Of a stretch of 64,000 nt of DNA, positions 45,714-55,278 are shown piece by piece. The stretch comes from Bacteroidota bacterium (GTDB lineage: Bacteria > Bacteroidota > Bacteroidia > UKL13-3). The stretch covers positions 1 through 64,000 of the forward strand of contig JANYDU010000050.1 of assembly GCA_025359805.1 (NCBI GenBank). The letters run 5' to 3'. The notes under the pieces were generated by a model. It ran no database searches and was not told the origin of the DNA. It saw nothing but the letters and a program-made list of their open reading frames with translations. The number at the start of each line of letters is the position of its first letter. The stretch's first letter is position 1. Both the position numbers and the translations under genes were made by a program.

Positions 45714-46553
45714 TCAATATCTTTTATTCATGTTATTCTTAATATATGTTTCAGTTCTGTAATCAAAAGTATGATAGGTAAAATAATTTTTAAAAGAATA
45801 ATATAAATTTTCACGTGTAATATATTCATAATTATAAGTGGCACTTGATATACATACAACCGAAGCAATAATACTGATTGGTATAAAAACAATTGAAACA
45901 ACAATTTCTTCTTTATTTGAAAAAGGAGAGCCACCTACTGCATAAGCTAATACTCCAATCAAAGGATAACATATAGAACCCAAAATTGCATTGTCAAATT
46001 TTTTCTCAGTTTGTTCAAAAAGTTTAAAGATTAAATGCGTTGTGTCATTTACATTGAATTGTATTTTTATTTCATCATAACTTAATTTTTTAAACTCTTT
46101 TAATGAAATAGTGAATACACTATCATTTATCTGTGGAGTTTTAGAAGTAACATGATATGGCTTAACCAACAAATCAGAATCACTAACTATAGTATTTTTT
46201 TTAATTGGATGAAATTTTTCATAAGTTCTAAGTTGATTATAGAGTTGTGCTTTTGAGTTTTTTACATTTAGATAAATTCCACCAACTAAAGCAAATGCCC
46301 AAACTGGACCAACAGTTTCATTAGCTGGCAAAAGAGCAATTGAAGCCCCATATAAAGTGTATGCTAAAATTCTATTTCGTCTAAAAACCTTAATACTACG
46401 AATTGCCTTAGGTTCATTTTTGTATATTTTTTTTAGCTCTTTAAATGAACACTGTTTGAATTGTTTTATTGAGATACTATCAAGCATTTGCGCTTTGCAA
46501 TAAAAAACACTCCAGCACAAAAAAACAAAAGAAACTGCTAATCTTTTATTCAT
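45714..46553 (-). CDS. Hypothetical envelope protein
   Basis: 279 residues with signal peptide MNKRLAVSFVFLCWSVFYCKA-Q. The mature part has two KEFKKL/KELKKIY helices and three hydrophobic stretches (about 65-82, 190-210 and 225-250), so it is probably an inner-membrane or periplasm-facing protein. No family recognised. The similar phrases SISIKQFKQCSFKELKKIY and TISLKEFKKLSYDEIKIQF suggest an internal duplication (about residues 26-45 and 148-167). It lies 6 bp after the preceding small membrane protein, so both form one unit. Confidence 0.6.
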   Translation of the reverse strand: MNKRLAVSFVFLCWSVFYCKAQMLDSISIKQFKQCSFKELKKIYKNEPKAIRSIKVFRRNRILAYTLYGASIALLPANETVGPVWAFALVGGIYLNVKNSKAQLYNQLRTYEKFHPIKKNTIVSDSDLLVKPYHVTSKTPQINDSVFTISLKEFKKLSYDEIKIQFNVNDTTHLIFKLFEQTEKKFDNAILGSICYPLIGVLAYAVGGSPFSNKEEIVVSIVFIPISIIASVVCISSATYNYEYITRENLYYSFKNYFTYHTFDYRTETYIKNNMNKRY

Positions 46554-46559
46554 TAATAT

Positions 46560-46991
46560 TTACTTCCTCAAGCTTCTATTATAAGTTTCAACAATGGCTT
46601 TCATTTCTTGTTTTTCGAGATATTGTAATTGATTAAGAGAAAACAAGATTGCCACCCCACTTGATAATAAAAAAATTTGATTGGTTACATTTCCATCTTT
46701 TGTAAATAATAATCCACCTAATCCAAAGCCCGTAAAAAGTCCTCCTGTAATTGAAAGCGGATATGTAGCTATTCTAATTCGATTAATATTTTTAAAATGT
46801 TGTTCCTCATCCGAAATATGTGAAGTCATTTTTCTCACTTTTGATAACCCAATATGTTTGCCATTTAAGGTAATGCTATTTCCATAAAAATATAATTTGG
46901 CAAAGCTCAATGTGTCTGTTAAATTTTGCGCTTTTGATAAATTAGAAATATAAAAAAAGGAAATAAATAAAATGATTGTTTTAAGTTTCAT
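46560..46991 (-). CDS. Hypothetical membrane protein with signal peptide
   Basis: 143 residues from the ATG at 46991, which places the signal peptide MKLKTIILFISFFYISNLSKA-Q at the start; a longer frame from 47051 would bury it. The mature part holds a Gly-rich hydrophobic segment ITGGLFTGFGLGGLLF and a second one, GVAILFSLNQLQYL. It is upstream of, and 6 bp from, the next unknown envelope gene. No function can be assigned. Confidence 0.58.
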   Translation of the reverse strand: MKLKTIILFISFFYISNLSKAQNLTDTLSFAKLYFYGNSITLNGKHIGLSKVRKMTSHISDEEQHFKNINRIRIATYPLSITGGLFTGFGLGGLLFTKDGNVTNQIFLLSSGVAILFSLNQLQYLEKQEMKAIVETYNRSLRK

Positions 46992-47056
46992 GTGTTTAGT
47001 TTTTTTGTTAAAACGAGATTCAGTAAAAATTATTATTAATAATTGTAGCAAATAAA

Positions 47057-47728
47057 TTATACATTCATTTTTGTTGGATAATCGCTTTTCAAATATATCA
47101 TTTCCTTTTTTACAGGATGTTCAAAACTAAGTTCGGCTGCATGAAGTGAAATACTTTGGTCGGCATTTGATTTTAATGCACCATATTTTACATCTCCAAC
47201 TATTGGACACCCAATTGCCGAAAGCTGCGCACGTATTTGGTGTTTACGTCCAGTGAGCAATTCAATTTTTAATATGGAGTATCGCCCTTTGGTTTCTATC
47301 ACTTCATATTTTAGTTGTGATTTGTAGCCATCTTTTACTTCTGTTACAAATGCTTTGGTGAAGTTTTTTTTATCATCACGTTTTAAAAAATGAGTAATCA
47401 AATCGTTTGGTTTTGGGGGTCTGTTTTCTACTTTAGCTATATATATTTTTTTTACTGCTCGTTGCTGAAATATCTCATTCATCCTAATCAATGCTTTGGA
47501 TGTTTTAGCAAATAAAACAATTCCACTCACGGGCATATCGAGCCTATGAATAACTCCTAAAAAAACATCTCCAGGTTTATCGTGTGTGATTTTGATATAC
47601 TGTTTCACCTCGTCTTCCAAACTCAAAGGTTTATTGGGTTCGGGCTGCACCGTTTGCCCACTACGTTTAACAGCAGCAATTAAATGGTTATCCTCAAAAA
47701 TAATAGTTGGTTTTTGGCTATTAGCCAT
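47057..47728 (-). CDS. RluA family pseudouridine synthase
   Basis: It isomerises uridine to pseudouridine in rRNA or tRNA. 223 residues. The catalytic Asp is in GVIHRLDMPVSGIVLFAKT (about residues 58-76). LLTGRKHQIRAQLSAIGCPIVGDVKYG (about 163-190) is the RluA C-terminal motif. There is no S4 domain, and the N-terminus begins directly with the PTIIFEDNHLIAAVKRSG strand. It is close to the RluA/TruC type, with target unknown. It follows panB in the same direction, 56 bp away. Confidence 0.9.
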   Translation of the reverse strand: MANSQKPTIIFEDNHLIAAVKRSGQTVQPEPNKPLSLEDEVKQYIKITHDKPGDVFLGVIHRLDMPVSGIVLFAKTSKALIRMNEIFQQRAVKKIYIAKVENRPPKPNDLITHFLKRDDKKNFTKAFVTEVKDGYKSQLKYEVIETKGRYSILKIELLTGRKHQIRAQLSAIGCPIVGDVKYGALKSNADQSISLHAAELSFEHPVKKEMIYLKSDYPTKMNV

Positions 47729-47784
47729 TATATGTTGGGTTTAATTTGATAAGCTAAAGCTAACAGCCAAGAGCTAATTGCACA

Positions 47785-48600
47785 TTAATACTGCTCCTTC
47801 TCATTCGGAAAATCCATTCGTTTCACATCATCAACATATTGTTCAACAGCAGTTTTAATTTCATCATATAGATTTAAATATCTGCGTAAAAATTTGGGAG
47901 AAAAATCTTTGTTGATACCAAGCATATCATGACTAACCAAAACCTGACCATCCACATTTGGACCAGCACCAATTCCGATAACTGGAATTTTTAAATTTTC
48001 GGAAACTTGCTTAGCCAATTGAGCCGGAATTTTTTCTAACACAATGGCAAAGCATCCAGCATCTTCTAATAATTTTGCATCCGACAATAATTTTGCAGCT
48101 TCAACATCTTCTTTTGCACGTACTTCATAAGTACCAAATTTATAAATACTTTGAGGTGTTAAACCCAAATGCCCCATTACCGGAATTCCTGCTGTAAGTA
48201 TGCGTTTTACAGAATCAACTACATCTTCACCACCTTCTAATTTCACTGCATGAGCTTCGGCTTCTTTCATTATTCTTATTGCCGAATTTAATGCCTCTTT
48301 TGAATTTCCTTGATAGGATCCAAACGGCAAATCAACCACCACCAACGATCGCTCAACAGCTCTAATAACCGAAGATGCATGAGAAATCATTTGATCTAAA
48401 GTAATGGGGAGAGTTGTTTCATGCCCATGCATTACATTAGATGCAGAATCTCCAACTAATAAAATATCAATTTTTGCTGCATCAAATATTTTTGCCATAC
48501 TATAATCATAGGCAGTAAGCATTGAAATTTTTTCGCCACGAATTTTCATTTCTTGTAAAACGTGCGTGGTTATTTTTTTAACATCTTTGTAAGTACTCAT
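47785..48600 (-). CDS. panB: 3-methyl-2-oxobutanoate hydroxymethyltransferase
   Basis: This is the first step of pantothenate and CoA synthesis, adding a hydroxymethyl group from methylene-THF to ketoisovalerate. 271 residues. Conserved parts: [62 protein letters not shown], and [22 protein letters not shown] near the end. The metal ligands Asp, Asp and Glu lie in these blocks. TACCTTTG on the minus strand (48617-48624) is a probable -7 box about 17 bp upstream of the start. Confidence 0.97.
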   Translation of the reverse strand: MSTYKDVKKITTHVLQEMKIRGEKISMLTAYDYSMAKIFDAAKIDILLVGDSASNVMHGHETTLPITLDQMISHASSVIRAVERSLVVVDLPFGSYQGNSKEALNSAIRIMKEAEAHAVKLEGGEDVVDSVKRILTAGIPVMGHLGLTPQSIYKFGTYEVRAKEDVEAAKLLSDAKLLEDAGCFAIVLEKIPAQLAKQVSENLKIPVIGIGAGPNVDGQVLVSHDMLGINKDFSPKFLRRYLNLYDEIKTAVEQYVDDVKRMDFPNEKEQY

Positions 48601-48701
48601 AAATACAATTGAAAATCAAAGGTAAAATAAAAATGTATTTGCATGCGCAACTAAATGTACAAAGAATTGAACTTATAGCTTTAAGCCATATATTCGCAAC
48701 A

Positions 48702-49691
48702 ATGAAATTAAATATTATTTTAATTATTTTACTAAGCATCCTCATAACTCAATCTTGTAAAAACGATATTGAAATCAATGCCCCTTGGAAAGAAACACCA
48801 GTTGTTTATAGCTTTATAGATATCAACTCAACTTATCAATACATTCGTATCAATAAAACGTTTCAAACCGCAAATAATCAAACTCCTCAACAAGCCGCAC
48901 AAATTTCTGATTCCCTTTTTTTTGGTGATACGCTGCAAGTTTATCTCTATAATTCATCAACGGGAGATACCATAAAATTTTATCCTTCAACTGATATTCC
49001 TAAAGATGCAGGATATTTTGCCAACGATAAAAATACTTTATACAAAGCTCAAACTATATTTAAAGATGTGAGTGGAGCCGATAGTCTCAACTTAATTAAA
49101 GCAGGCACAAATTATAAATTGGAAATTACTCACAAACAAACAGGTTATGTTTGTTTTGCAAATGCCTCCATTATTGATAGAGCTAATGTAATGGGTGGTG
49201 TGTTTGCTAATTATCAATTAAATATTAGATTAGACTTGCCTTATATTAAAGTTCGTTTTGTATGGGATTATACTGCTAATGCGGTAATATATGATGCCCT
49301 AATTAGATATACCTATTCAGAGAATGGAACAATTAAAGTTGTTGATGAATACATCACACAAAATGAACCTTCAATTGTACAATATCGTCTTGCATCTGCA
49401 GTTCTAAACACCTTTTTGAAAAACTATTTCAACGTACCAACAATGCCTATTTTTCCAAGAGAAATAATAAAAGTGCAATATGTAGTTTTATCAGGAAGCC
49501 CCGATTTGAAATCTGCAATCGATATTAGTAATCCCAATTTAACACTACTACAAGTGAAACCAAATTATACCAATATTCAAGGTGGTTTAGGTTTATTTAC
49601 AAGCAGAAGCACTTCAATAAAGGATATGTCTTTTCAGGATGATGTAAGCAAATCCAATCTTACTCAAGGCGTAAATGGATTTCCTCAATAA
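48702..49691 (+). CDS. DUF4249-like lipoprotein
   Basis: 329 residues from the ATG at 48702, which puts a lipoprotein signal ending LITQSC at the N-terminus (a longer frame opens at 48609). The mature domain starts with ETPVVYSFID and is beta-rich, and the C-terminus contains the GGLGLFTSRSTS motif seen in DUF4249 proteins of Bacteroidota, which often accompany SusCD-type or TonB-dependent receptors. No receptor gene is nearby. Divergent from panB, with 101 bp between start codons. Confidence 0.7.
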   Translation: MKLNIILIILLSILITQSCKNDIEINAPWKETPVVYSFIDINSTYQYIRINKTFQTANNQTPQQAAQISDSLFFGDTLQVYLYNSSTGDTIKFYPSTDIPKDAGYFANDKNTLYKAQTIFKDVSGADSLNLIKAGTNYKLEITHKQTGYVCFANASIIDRANVMGGVFANYQLNIRLDLPYIKVRFVWDYTANAVIYDALIRYTYSENGTIKVVDEYITQNEPSIVQYRLASAVLNTFLKNYFNVPTMPIFPREIIKVQYVVLSGSPDLKSAIDISNPNLTLLQVKPNYTNIQGGLGLFTSRSTSIKDMSFQDDVSKSNLTQGVNGFPQ

Positions 49692-49698
49692 AAGTAAA

Positions 49699-49815
49699 CT
49701 GACAAATTGTGCCCGTATCATTAATTGATATTTTAGTTTTGTGTCAATGTTGGTATAAAAATCTGCCAATTGTCAGCCACATTAAATATTGTCTTGTGTT
49801 GGCACTTTCATTGAT
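49699..49815 (+). promoter_or_regulatory. Sigma-54-like dnaK promoter with upstream activator sites
   Basis: TTGGCACTTTCATTGAT (49799-49815) matches the -24/-12 sigma-54 consensus TGGCAC-N5-TTGC except for one base (TTGA). Upstream lie CTGCCAATTGTCAG (49763-49776), a near-perfect palindrome, and two related sites, TGTCAATGTTGG (from 49742) and CTGACAAATTGTGCC (from 49699), as expected for an enhancer-binding activator. A start near 49826 would leave a leader of about 20 bases. Confidence 0.5.
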
Positions 49816-49846
49816 AATCGATGCTCAATAGAAAAATATAAATTAT

Positions 49847-51739
49847 ATGAGCAAAATAATAGGAATCGATTTAGGAACAACAAACTCTTGCGTTTCGGTA
49901 ATGGAAGGCAACGAGCCAGTTGTAATTGCCAATAGCGAAGGACGCAGAACAACTCCTTCTATTGTGGCATTTATTAAAGATGGCGAACGTAAAATTGGAG
50001 ATCCAGCAAAACGTCAAGCTGTTACCAATCCCAAAAATACAATCTATTCAATTAAGCGTTTTATGGGAAACACGTTTGATCAGGTTGCAACTGAAATTAG
50101 CCGTGTTCCATACAATGTTAAAAAGGGTGATAACAATACTCCACGTGTTGATATTGATGGAAGACTATACACGCCTCAAGAAATTTCAGCAATGATTCTT
50201 CAAAAAATGAAAAAAACTGCTGAAGATTATTTGGGGCAAGAAGTAAAAGATGCTGTAATTACAGTACCTGCATATTTTAATGATGCACAACGCCAAGCAA
50301 CTAAAGAAGCTGGAGAAATTGCAGGATTAAATGTAAAACGTATTATCAACGAACCAACTGCTGCCGCATTAGCTTATGGGTTAGATAAAAAAGGAAAAGA
50401 AATGAAAGTGGTGGTGTTTGATTGTGGTGGTGGAACTCATGATGTTTCTGTTCTTGATTTGGGTGATGGAGTATTTGAAGTAAAATCAACAGATGGAGAT
50501 ACACATTTAGGTGGCGATGATTTTGACCAAGTGATTATTGATTGGTTGGCTGATGAGTTTAAAAATGACGAAGGAATTGATTTACGTAAAGACCCAATGG
50601 CTTTACAACGTTTAAAAGAATCTGCCGAAAAAGCTAAAATAGAATTATCAAGTTCATCGCAAACAGAAATAAACCTACCATATATTATTCCTGTTGATGG
50701 TATTCCAAAGCATTTAGTTAAAACTTTAACACGTGCAAAATTTGAGCAATTAGCCGACTCACTAATTAAACGTACAATCGAGCCTTGTAAAACGGCATTG
50801 AAAAATGCTGGCTACTCAACAAGTGATATTGATGAAGTAATTTTAGTAGGTGGTTCAACACGTATTCCTGCCATACAAGAAGCAGTAGAAAAATTCTTCG
50901 GAAAAGCTCCTTCAAAAGGTGTTAACCCTGACGAAGTTGTTGCTCTTGGCGCAGCCATTCAAGGAGGAGTATTAACAGGAGAGGTAAAAGATGTATTGCT
51001 ATTAGATGTTACTCCACTTTCATTAGGAATTGAAACAATGGGCGGTGTAATGACTAAATTAATTGAAGCAAATACTACCATTCCAAGCAAAAAATCAGAA
51101 ACATTTTCAACTGCAAGTGATAACCAACCCAGTGTTGAAATACATGTAATACAAGGTGAGCGACCAATGGCTAATCAAAATCGTTCATTAGGCCGTTTTC
51201 ACCTAGATGGTATTCCACCCTCACCTCGTGGAGTGCCTCAAGTAGAAGTTACTTTTGATATTGATGCAAATGGAATTCTTCATGTAAGTGCAAAGGATAA
51301 AGGAACTGGTAAGGAGCAAAAGATTAGAATTGAAGCCAGTAGTGGTTTGAGTGATGCCGACATTGACAAAATGAAAAAAGAAGCGGAAGCAAATGCTGAA
51401 ACGGATAGAAAAGCAAAAGAAGAAGCTGATAAAATTAATATGGCGGATAGCTTAGTTTTTCAAACAGAAAAGCAATTAAAAGAATATGGAGAAAAGCTTC
51501 CTGAAGATAAAAAAATAGCAATTGAAAATGCTTTAGTGGATTTGAAAAAAGCCCATAGCGAAAAAAATATTGCTGGAATTGATTCTTCAATGGAAGCATT
51601 AAATGCTGCTTGGCAGGCTGCATCACAAGATTTGTATAATGCTACACAAAATGCACAACCAACAGATGGTAGTGCTGATGCAAATGAAAATCCTGAAGAA
51701 GCTAAAGTTCAAGATGTTGATTTTGAAGAAGTGAAGTAG
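49847..51739 (+). CDS. dnaK: Chaperone DnaK (Hsp70)
   Basis: This is an ATP-driven chaperone of 630 residues, complete. The N-terminal phosphate loop [39 protein letters not shown], the connect region [20 protein letters not shown] (GGGT loop) and [18 protein letters not shown] linker are all present, with the substrate domain and alpha lid after about residue 500 and a flexible Asp/Glu-rich end [10 protein letters not shown]. No dnaJ or grpE follows, and a terminator closes the gene, so it is transcribed alone. Its promoter looks sigma-54-dependent. Confidence 0.98.
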   Translation: MSKIIGIDLGTTNSCVSVMEGNEPVVIANSEGRRTTPSIVAFIKDGERKIGDPAKRQAVTNPKNTIYSIKRFMGNTFDQVATEISRVPYNVKKGDNNTPRVDIDGRLYTPQEISAMILQKMKKTAEDYLGQEVKDAVITVPAYFNDAQRQATKEAGEIAGLNVKRIINEPTAAALAYGLDKKGKEMKVVVFDCGGGTHDVSVLDLGDGVFEVKSTDGDTHLGGDDFDQVIIDWLADEFKNDEGIDLRKDPMALQRLKESAEKAKIELSSSSQTEINLPYIIPVDGIPKHLVKTLTRAKFEQLADSLIKRTIEPCKTALKNAGYSTSDIDEVILVGGSTRIPAIQEAVEKFFGKAPSKGVNPDEVVALGAAIQGGVLTGEVKDVLLLDVTPLSLGIETMGGVMTKLIEANTTIPSKKSETFSTASDNQPSVEIHVIQGERPMANQNRSLGRFHLDGIPPSPRGVPQVEVTFDIDANGILHVSAKDKGTGKEQKIRIEASSGLSDADIDKMKKEAEANAETDRKAKEEADKINMADSLVFQTEKQLKEYGEKLPEDKKIAIENALVDLKKAHSEKNIAGIDSSMEALNAAWQAASQDLYNATQNAQPTDGSADANENPEEAKVQDVDFEEVK

Positions 51740-51765
51740 AACTCGCTCTTTAAATTAATTACTGA

Positions 51766-51797
51766 GAAGTCGTTGCAATAATTTGTAACGACTTTTC
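51766..51797 (+). terminator. Rho-independent terminator
   Basis: Stem AAGTCGTTGCA with TGTAACGACTT (one G-U pair), followed by TTTTCTTTGTTT. Confidence 0.8.
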
Positions 51798-51931
51798 TTT
51801 GTTTAAATATTATTCCTGAATATCAACAACTTAAATAATAATCAATATAATACGTCAGCAATTTTACACAAACAGTTTTTTATTTCGATAAATAGCTGCT
51901 TATTTTGCTAATACAACAACTCACGTAAGCA

Positions 51932-52589
51932 ATGAGAAATTTATTTATTAAAACTGTTAAAAGGATTTATTCTTTTCTTGTCTTTAGGATTCGCTATAAG
52001 CAAAATCCCAGAAGTTATTATTATGATAATTTAATTGAAAGAGAAACATTACATCACGTACGTCATAATATGAATGCTGATGCTATAACTCATTTTGAAA
52101 CTGAAACTGAAGTGATGTTCAGAAATATTCCATTCAAAAATGACCTTCATTCATTTTTGAAAATTCTTGGAGTACCTCAATATAAAATTGCTACCAATTA
52201 CATTCATTCAAAGCATAGAGTATTAGTGTATAAAAATGAATTTTGTGGCTATCACGTAAAAATAGTTATTAATACATTGGATGATATTGTGCTTAGTTGT
52301 GCTTAGTTGTGCTTATCATATTGAAATAGAAAATATAGAAAAATTGAAACAATTAAAGTCTGTTTTCAAAACCAAATATCAAATTCAAAATACAGAAACA
52401 GATAATTTTTTAATCACAGATAAAGTTGGCAATAAAATATTATTTAACTACCAATTTAATGCAGTAATAACTTATATCAATGCAAATCCAGATGTACAGT
52501 TAAAGATTAAAAATGTATTTGACAAGGAATATCAATTGAAAGAATCTTATAAACAAAAACAATTAGAAAAACTCCAGTTGGCATTTTAG
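51932..52589 (+). pseudogene. Unknown gene split by a 10-bp repeat expansion
   Basis: Two frames overlap at a 10-bp tandem repeat: 51932-52306 (124 residues, stop inside the repeat) and 52281-52589 (102 residues). Removing one 10-base unit joins them into a single continuous frame of 215 codons, with ...DDIVLSCAYHIEIENIEKLKQ across the joint. So the gene is intact except for one extra unit. The N-terminal part has an amphipathic or membrane-like start (LFIKTVKRIYSFLVFRI) and no named domain. It may be an on/off phase-variable gene, a pseudogene or a sequencing artefact. Confidence 0.65.
52287..52316 (+). repeat. 10-bp tandem repeat, 2.9 copies
   Basis: TTGTGCTTAG at 52287-52296 and 52297-52306, and TTGTGCTTAT at 52307-52316. 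It falls inside the split gene, and the unit length is not a multiple of three. Confidence 0.9.
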
Positions 52590-52645
52590 ATATTACGTTT
52601 AGCAAAGTTCCCCAACATAGTAAATGTAAGTTTAGTTAGTTAGTT

Positions 52646-52679
52646 CAGCCATTACGAATTTGTAATGGCTGTTTTTTTT
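52646..52679 (+). terminator. Rho-independent terminator
   Basis: Stem CAGCCATTAC with GTAATGGCTG and a T8 tail, between the split gene and murI. It overlaps the longer murI frame (from 52665) and so supports the later start. Confidence 0.88.
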
Positions 52680-52724
52680 CTTGTTCTTATTAGCAACCGT
52701 ATTATTTTAGCGCAAACAAAAAAC

Positions 52725-53555
52725 ATGCAACAAGGACCAATTGGAGTATTTGATTCGGGATATGGAGGCCTAACAGTTTTAAAAGAATTGAAAGCCAAAC
52801 TTCCACAATATGATTATTTATACTTGGGTGATAATGCTCGTGCCCCTTATGGTACACGTTCATTTGAAAGCGTGTATGAATATACGCTTCAATGTGTAAA
52901 ACAATTATTTGAGATGAAATGCCGCTTGGTTATTTTAGCTTGTAATACGGCATCTGCAAAAGCATTAAGAACCATCCAACAAAATGATCTTCCAAAAATC
53001 GATTCATCATTACGGGTACTTGGAGTAATCAGACCAACGAGTGAAGTAGTGGGTAACCACACAAAAACAAATCATGTTGGAATATTGGGAACATCAGGAA
53101 CTATTGCATCTCTCTCTTACCCGATTGAAATTGAAAAATTCTTTCCAAACATAAAAATTTTTCAAGAGGCATGTCCAATGTGGGTGCCGTTAGTAGAAAA
53201 TAATGAATTTGAAAATGAGGGTGCTGATTATTTTATCAAGAAAAATATTTCACATCTGTTATCACAATCTAATAAAATTGATACCATTGTTTTGGGATGT
53301 ACACATTATCCTTTACTCATCAAAAAAATTAAACAATTTTTACCTTCAAGTATTCAATTATTATCTCAAGGAGAGATTGTGGCTACAAGTTTAATGGATT
53401 ATTTAAAACGACATAATGAAATAGAAAATTTATGTAGTAAAAATGGAACTTGCACTTTTTTAACAACTGATTCGAGTGGAAATTTTGATGAGCATGCAGC
53501 TATTTTTTTTGGAGAAAACATACGCTCAAGTCACTGGAATTTAACATCACATTAA
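52725..53555 (+). CDS. murI: Glutamate racemase
   Basis: It converts L-glutamate to D-glutamate for peptidoglycan. 276 residues. The two catalytic cysteines are in LACNTASA (about residue 74) and GCTHYP (about 188), and the N-terminus GPIGVFDSGYGGLTVL is standard. I chose the ATG at 52725; the longer frame from 52665 would start inside the terminator. Its stop overlaps the convergent histidine kinase end by 4 bases (53552-53555). Confidence 0.95.
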   Translation: MQQGPIGVFDSGYGGLTVLKELKAKLPQYDYLYLGDNARAPYGTRSFESVYEYTLQCVKQLFEMKCRLVILACNTASAKALRTIQQNDLPKIDSSLRVLGVIRPTSEVVGNHTKTNHVGILGTSGTIASLSYPIEIEKFFPNIKIFQEACPMWVPLVENNEFENEGADYFIKKNISHLLSQSNKIDTIVLGCTHYPLLIKKIKQFLPSSIQLLSQGEIVATSLMDYLKRHNEIENLCSKNGTCTFLTTDSSGNFDEHAAIFFGENIRSSHWNLTSH

Positions 53556-54604
53556 TTACCAGCAGCTGCTTTTAAAGTAAAACCAAAAGTTGTTCCATGT
53601 CCAATTGTACTTCTCACATTAATCGTTTGGTTATGTGCTTCAATAATATGTTTAACAATAGCTAATCCAAGTCCTGTTCCTCCTGGACCTGACTCTCGAG
53701 CACGACTTTTATCTACCCTATAAAATCGTTCAAAAATTCTTGGTAAATGCTCTTGCTCAATTCCATCTCCATTATCTGCTATTTCGATTAAAATATTTTC
53801 ATCCATATCATAAAATGCAGCATTAGCTGTTCCCATTTCTTTACCATATTTTATTGCATTTCCCACCAAATTAACTAATACCTGACGAATGCGATACCGA
53901 TCGGCAAAAACATAAAAAGGTTTGTTGCAACCTTCTTTAATTAATAAAGAAATGCCTCGCTCTTTTGCTCGCACTTCTAATTGTTCATATACATCTTTCA
54001 ATAAAGAGTTTATATCAAAACGTTCAAATTCCATATTCAACTCACCTGATTCGAGTTGAGAAATGGCTAATAAATCAGCTACTAAATCACTTAAACGATC
54101 GGCACTTTTTGCAGCTTTTTTCAAAAAACGAATATTCACTTCTGGATCTTCTAAAGCTCCATCTATAAGTGTGTGAATATATCCCTGAATATTAAAAATT
54201 GGTGTTTTTAATTCATGAGAAACATTGCCTAAAAATTCTTTTCTAAATTCTGCCAAACGTTTTAATTCATCAATGGCTTCCTTCTGGTCTCGTGCCCAAC
54301 TAATTACTTCTTTATTCATGTTAGCAATAGGATCTTGACTCCAACTGAAGTTGCTTAATTTGGCATCATACTTCTGTGTTTTTAAACTGTGAATAGTTTT
54401 GTAAATGAGTTTTATTTTTCGATAAATAAAAAATTCCAATGAATAAAAAAACAACAGAAAAGAAAATAATAAAGTAACTCCAAAGGAAATGAGTGTAGAT
54501 ACTTTGTTATAATCATCAACTAAAAAAGTGGTGATGGCAACAAAGATTGCTAAAATAAGGGCAATAATAAAAGCTATGGAAACCGGCTTTGGATTTCTAA
54601 TCAT
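53552..54604 (-). CDS. Sensor histidine kinase (PhoR-like)
   Basis: 350 residues with two membrane helices (about 8-28 and 38-60), a short linker without a clear HAMP or PAS domain, HisKA with His130 in NVSHELKTPIFNI, and a HATPase domain with N box VNLVGNAIKYGK, DNGDGIEQEHL, and GTGLGLAIVKH. The response regulator gene overlaps its start by 4 bases (54601-54604), so this is a translationally coupled two-component pair. The similarity in organisation to PhoR/PhoB suggests phosphate control, but no phosphate genes are near, so this is uncertain. Confidence 0.92.
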   Translation of the reverse strand: MIRNPKPVSIAFIIALILAIFVAITTFLVDDYNKVSTLISFGVTLLFSFLLFFYSLEFFIYRKIKLIYKTIHSLKTQKYDAKLSNFSWSQDPIANMNKEVISWARDQKEAIDELKRLAEFRKEFLGNVSHELKTPIFNIQGYIHTLIDGALEDPEVNIRFLKKAAKSADRLSDLVADLLAISQLESGELNMEFERFDINSLLKDVYEQLEVRAKERGISLLIKEGCNKPFYVFADRYRIRQVLVNLVGNAIKYGKEMGTANAAFYDMDENILIEIADNGDGIEQEHLPRIFERFYRVDKSRARESGPGGTGLGLAIVKHIIEAHNQTINVRSTIGHGTTFGFTLKAAAGN

Positions 54605-55278
54605 ATTTCAAATTTATATCCAACACCTTTAACAGTGCCAATATATTCATCCCCAATTTTTTCACGAAGTTTACGAATGTGTACATCAATTGTTCTATCC
54701 ACAACTAGTACTTCATCACCCCAAACTTTTTCTAAAATATACTCGCGAGTAAATACTTTTCCGGGCTTTCCGGCCAATAAAAATAATAATTCAAATTCTT
54801 TACGAGCCAATTGAATTTTTTGTTCGCCTCTGTAAACTAAAAATGTTTCTCTATCAATTATTATATCACCAACTGTAAGTTTTGTTTCAGCAATTTCTTT
54901 TGTTTTTCTTCTTAAAATTGCGCTTAATCTGCTTACTAATACTCTCGGTTTTATGGGTTTTGAAATATAGTCATCAGCACCAGCATTAAATCCAGCAATT
55001 TCAGAATATTCTTCAGCACGAGCAGTTAAAAAAACAATAAACGACTTAGAAAAATCTTTGTCTGATTTCATGAGTTTACAAGCTTCAATTCCATCCATCA
55101 CTGGCATCATCACATCTAATAAAACTAAATCTGGTTTTACTTTTTTGCCAATTGCAATTGCTTCTTGACCATTGTGTGCGAGGTGAACTTCATAACCTTC
55201 TTTTTTTAAATTGTATTGAATAAATTCGAGAATATCATTCTCATCATCAACTACCAATATTTTATACGGGTTTTCCAT
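54601..55278 (-). CDS. OmpR/PhoB-family response regulator
   Basis: 225 residues. The receiver domain has the acidic pocket DDEND (about 11-15), phospho-acceptor Asp55 in LLDVMMPVMDG, and Lys107 in DDYISKPI. The winged-helix output domain at about 125-225 has ARKEFELLFLLAGKPGKVFTREYILEKVWG and VVDRTIDVHIRKLREKIG, typical of PhoB-type proteins. It is the first gene of the pair and runs into the kinase. Confidence 0.95.
   Translation of the reverse strand: MENPYKILVVDDENDILEFIQYNLKKEGYEVHLAHNGQEAIAIGKKVKPDLVLLDVMMPVMDGIEACKLMKSDKDFSKSFIVFLTARAEEYSEIAGFNAGADDYISKPIKPRVLVSRLSAILRRKTKEIAETKLTVGDIIIDRETFLVYRGEQKIQLARKEFELLFLLAGKPGKVFTREYILEKVWGDEVLVVDRTIDVHIRKLREKIGDEYIGTVKGVGYKFEI

Noticed and set aside
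45588..45806. Plus-strand frame of 72 codons with hydrophobic residues
   Set aside because: Overlaps the start of the decayed secreted gene and the end of a minus-strand gene. No ribosome site, no family.
52665..52724. Signal-peptide-like start of murI
   Set aside because: The region contains a terminator stem and T run; the hydrophobic residues come from the T run. murI is cytoplasmic.
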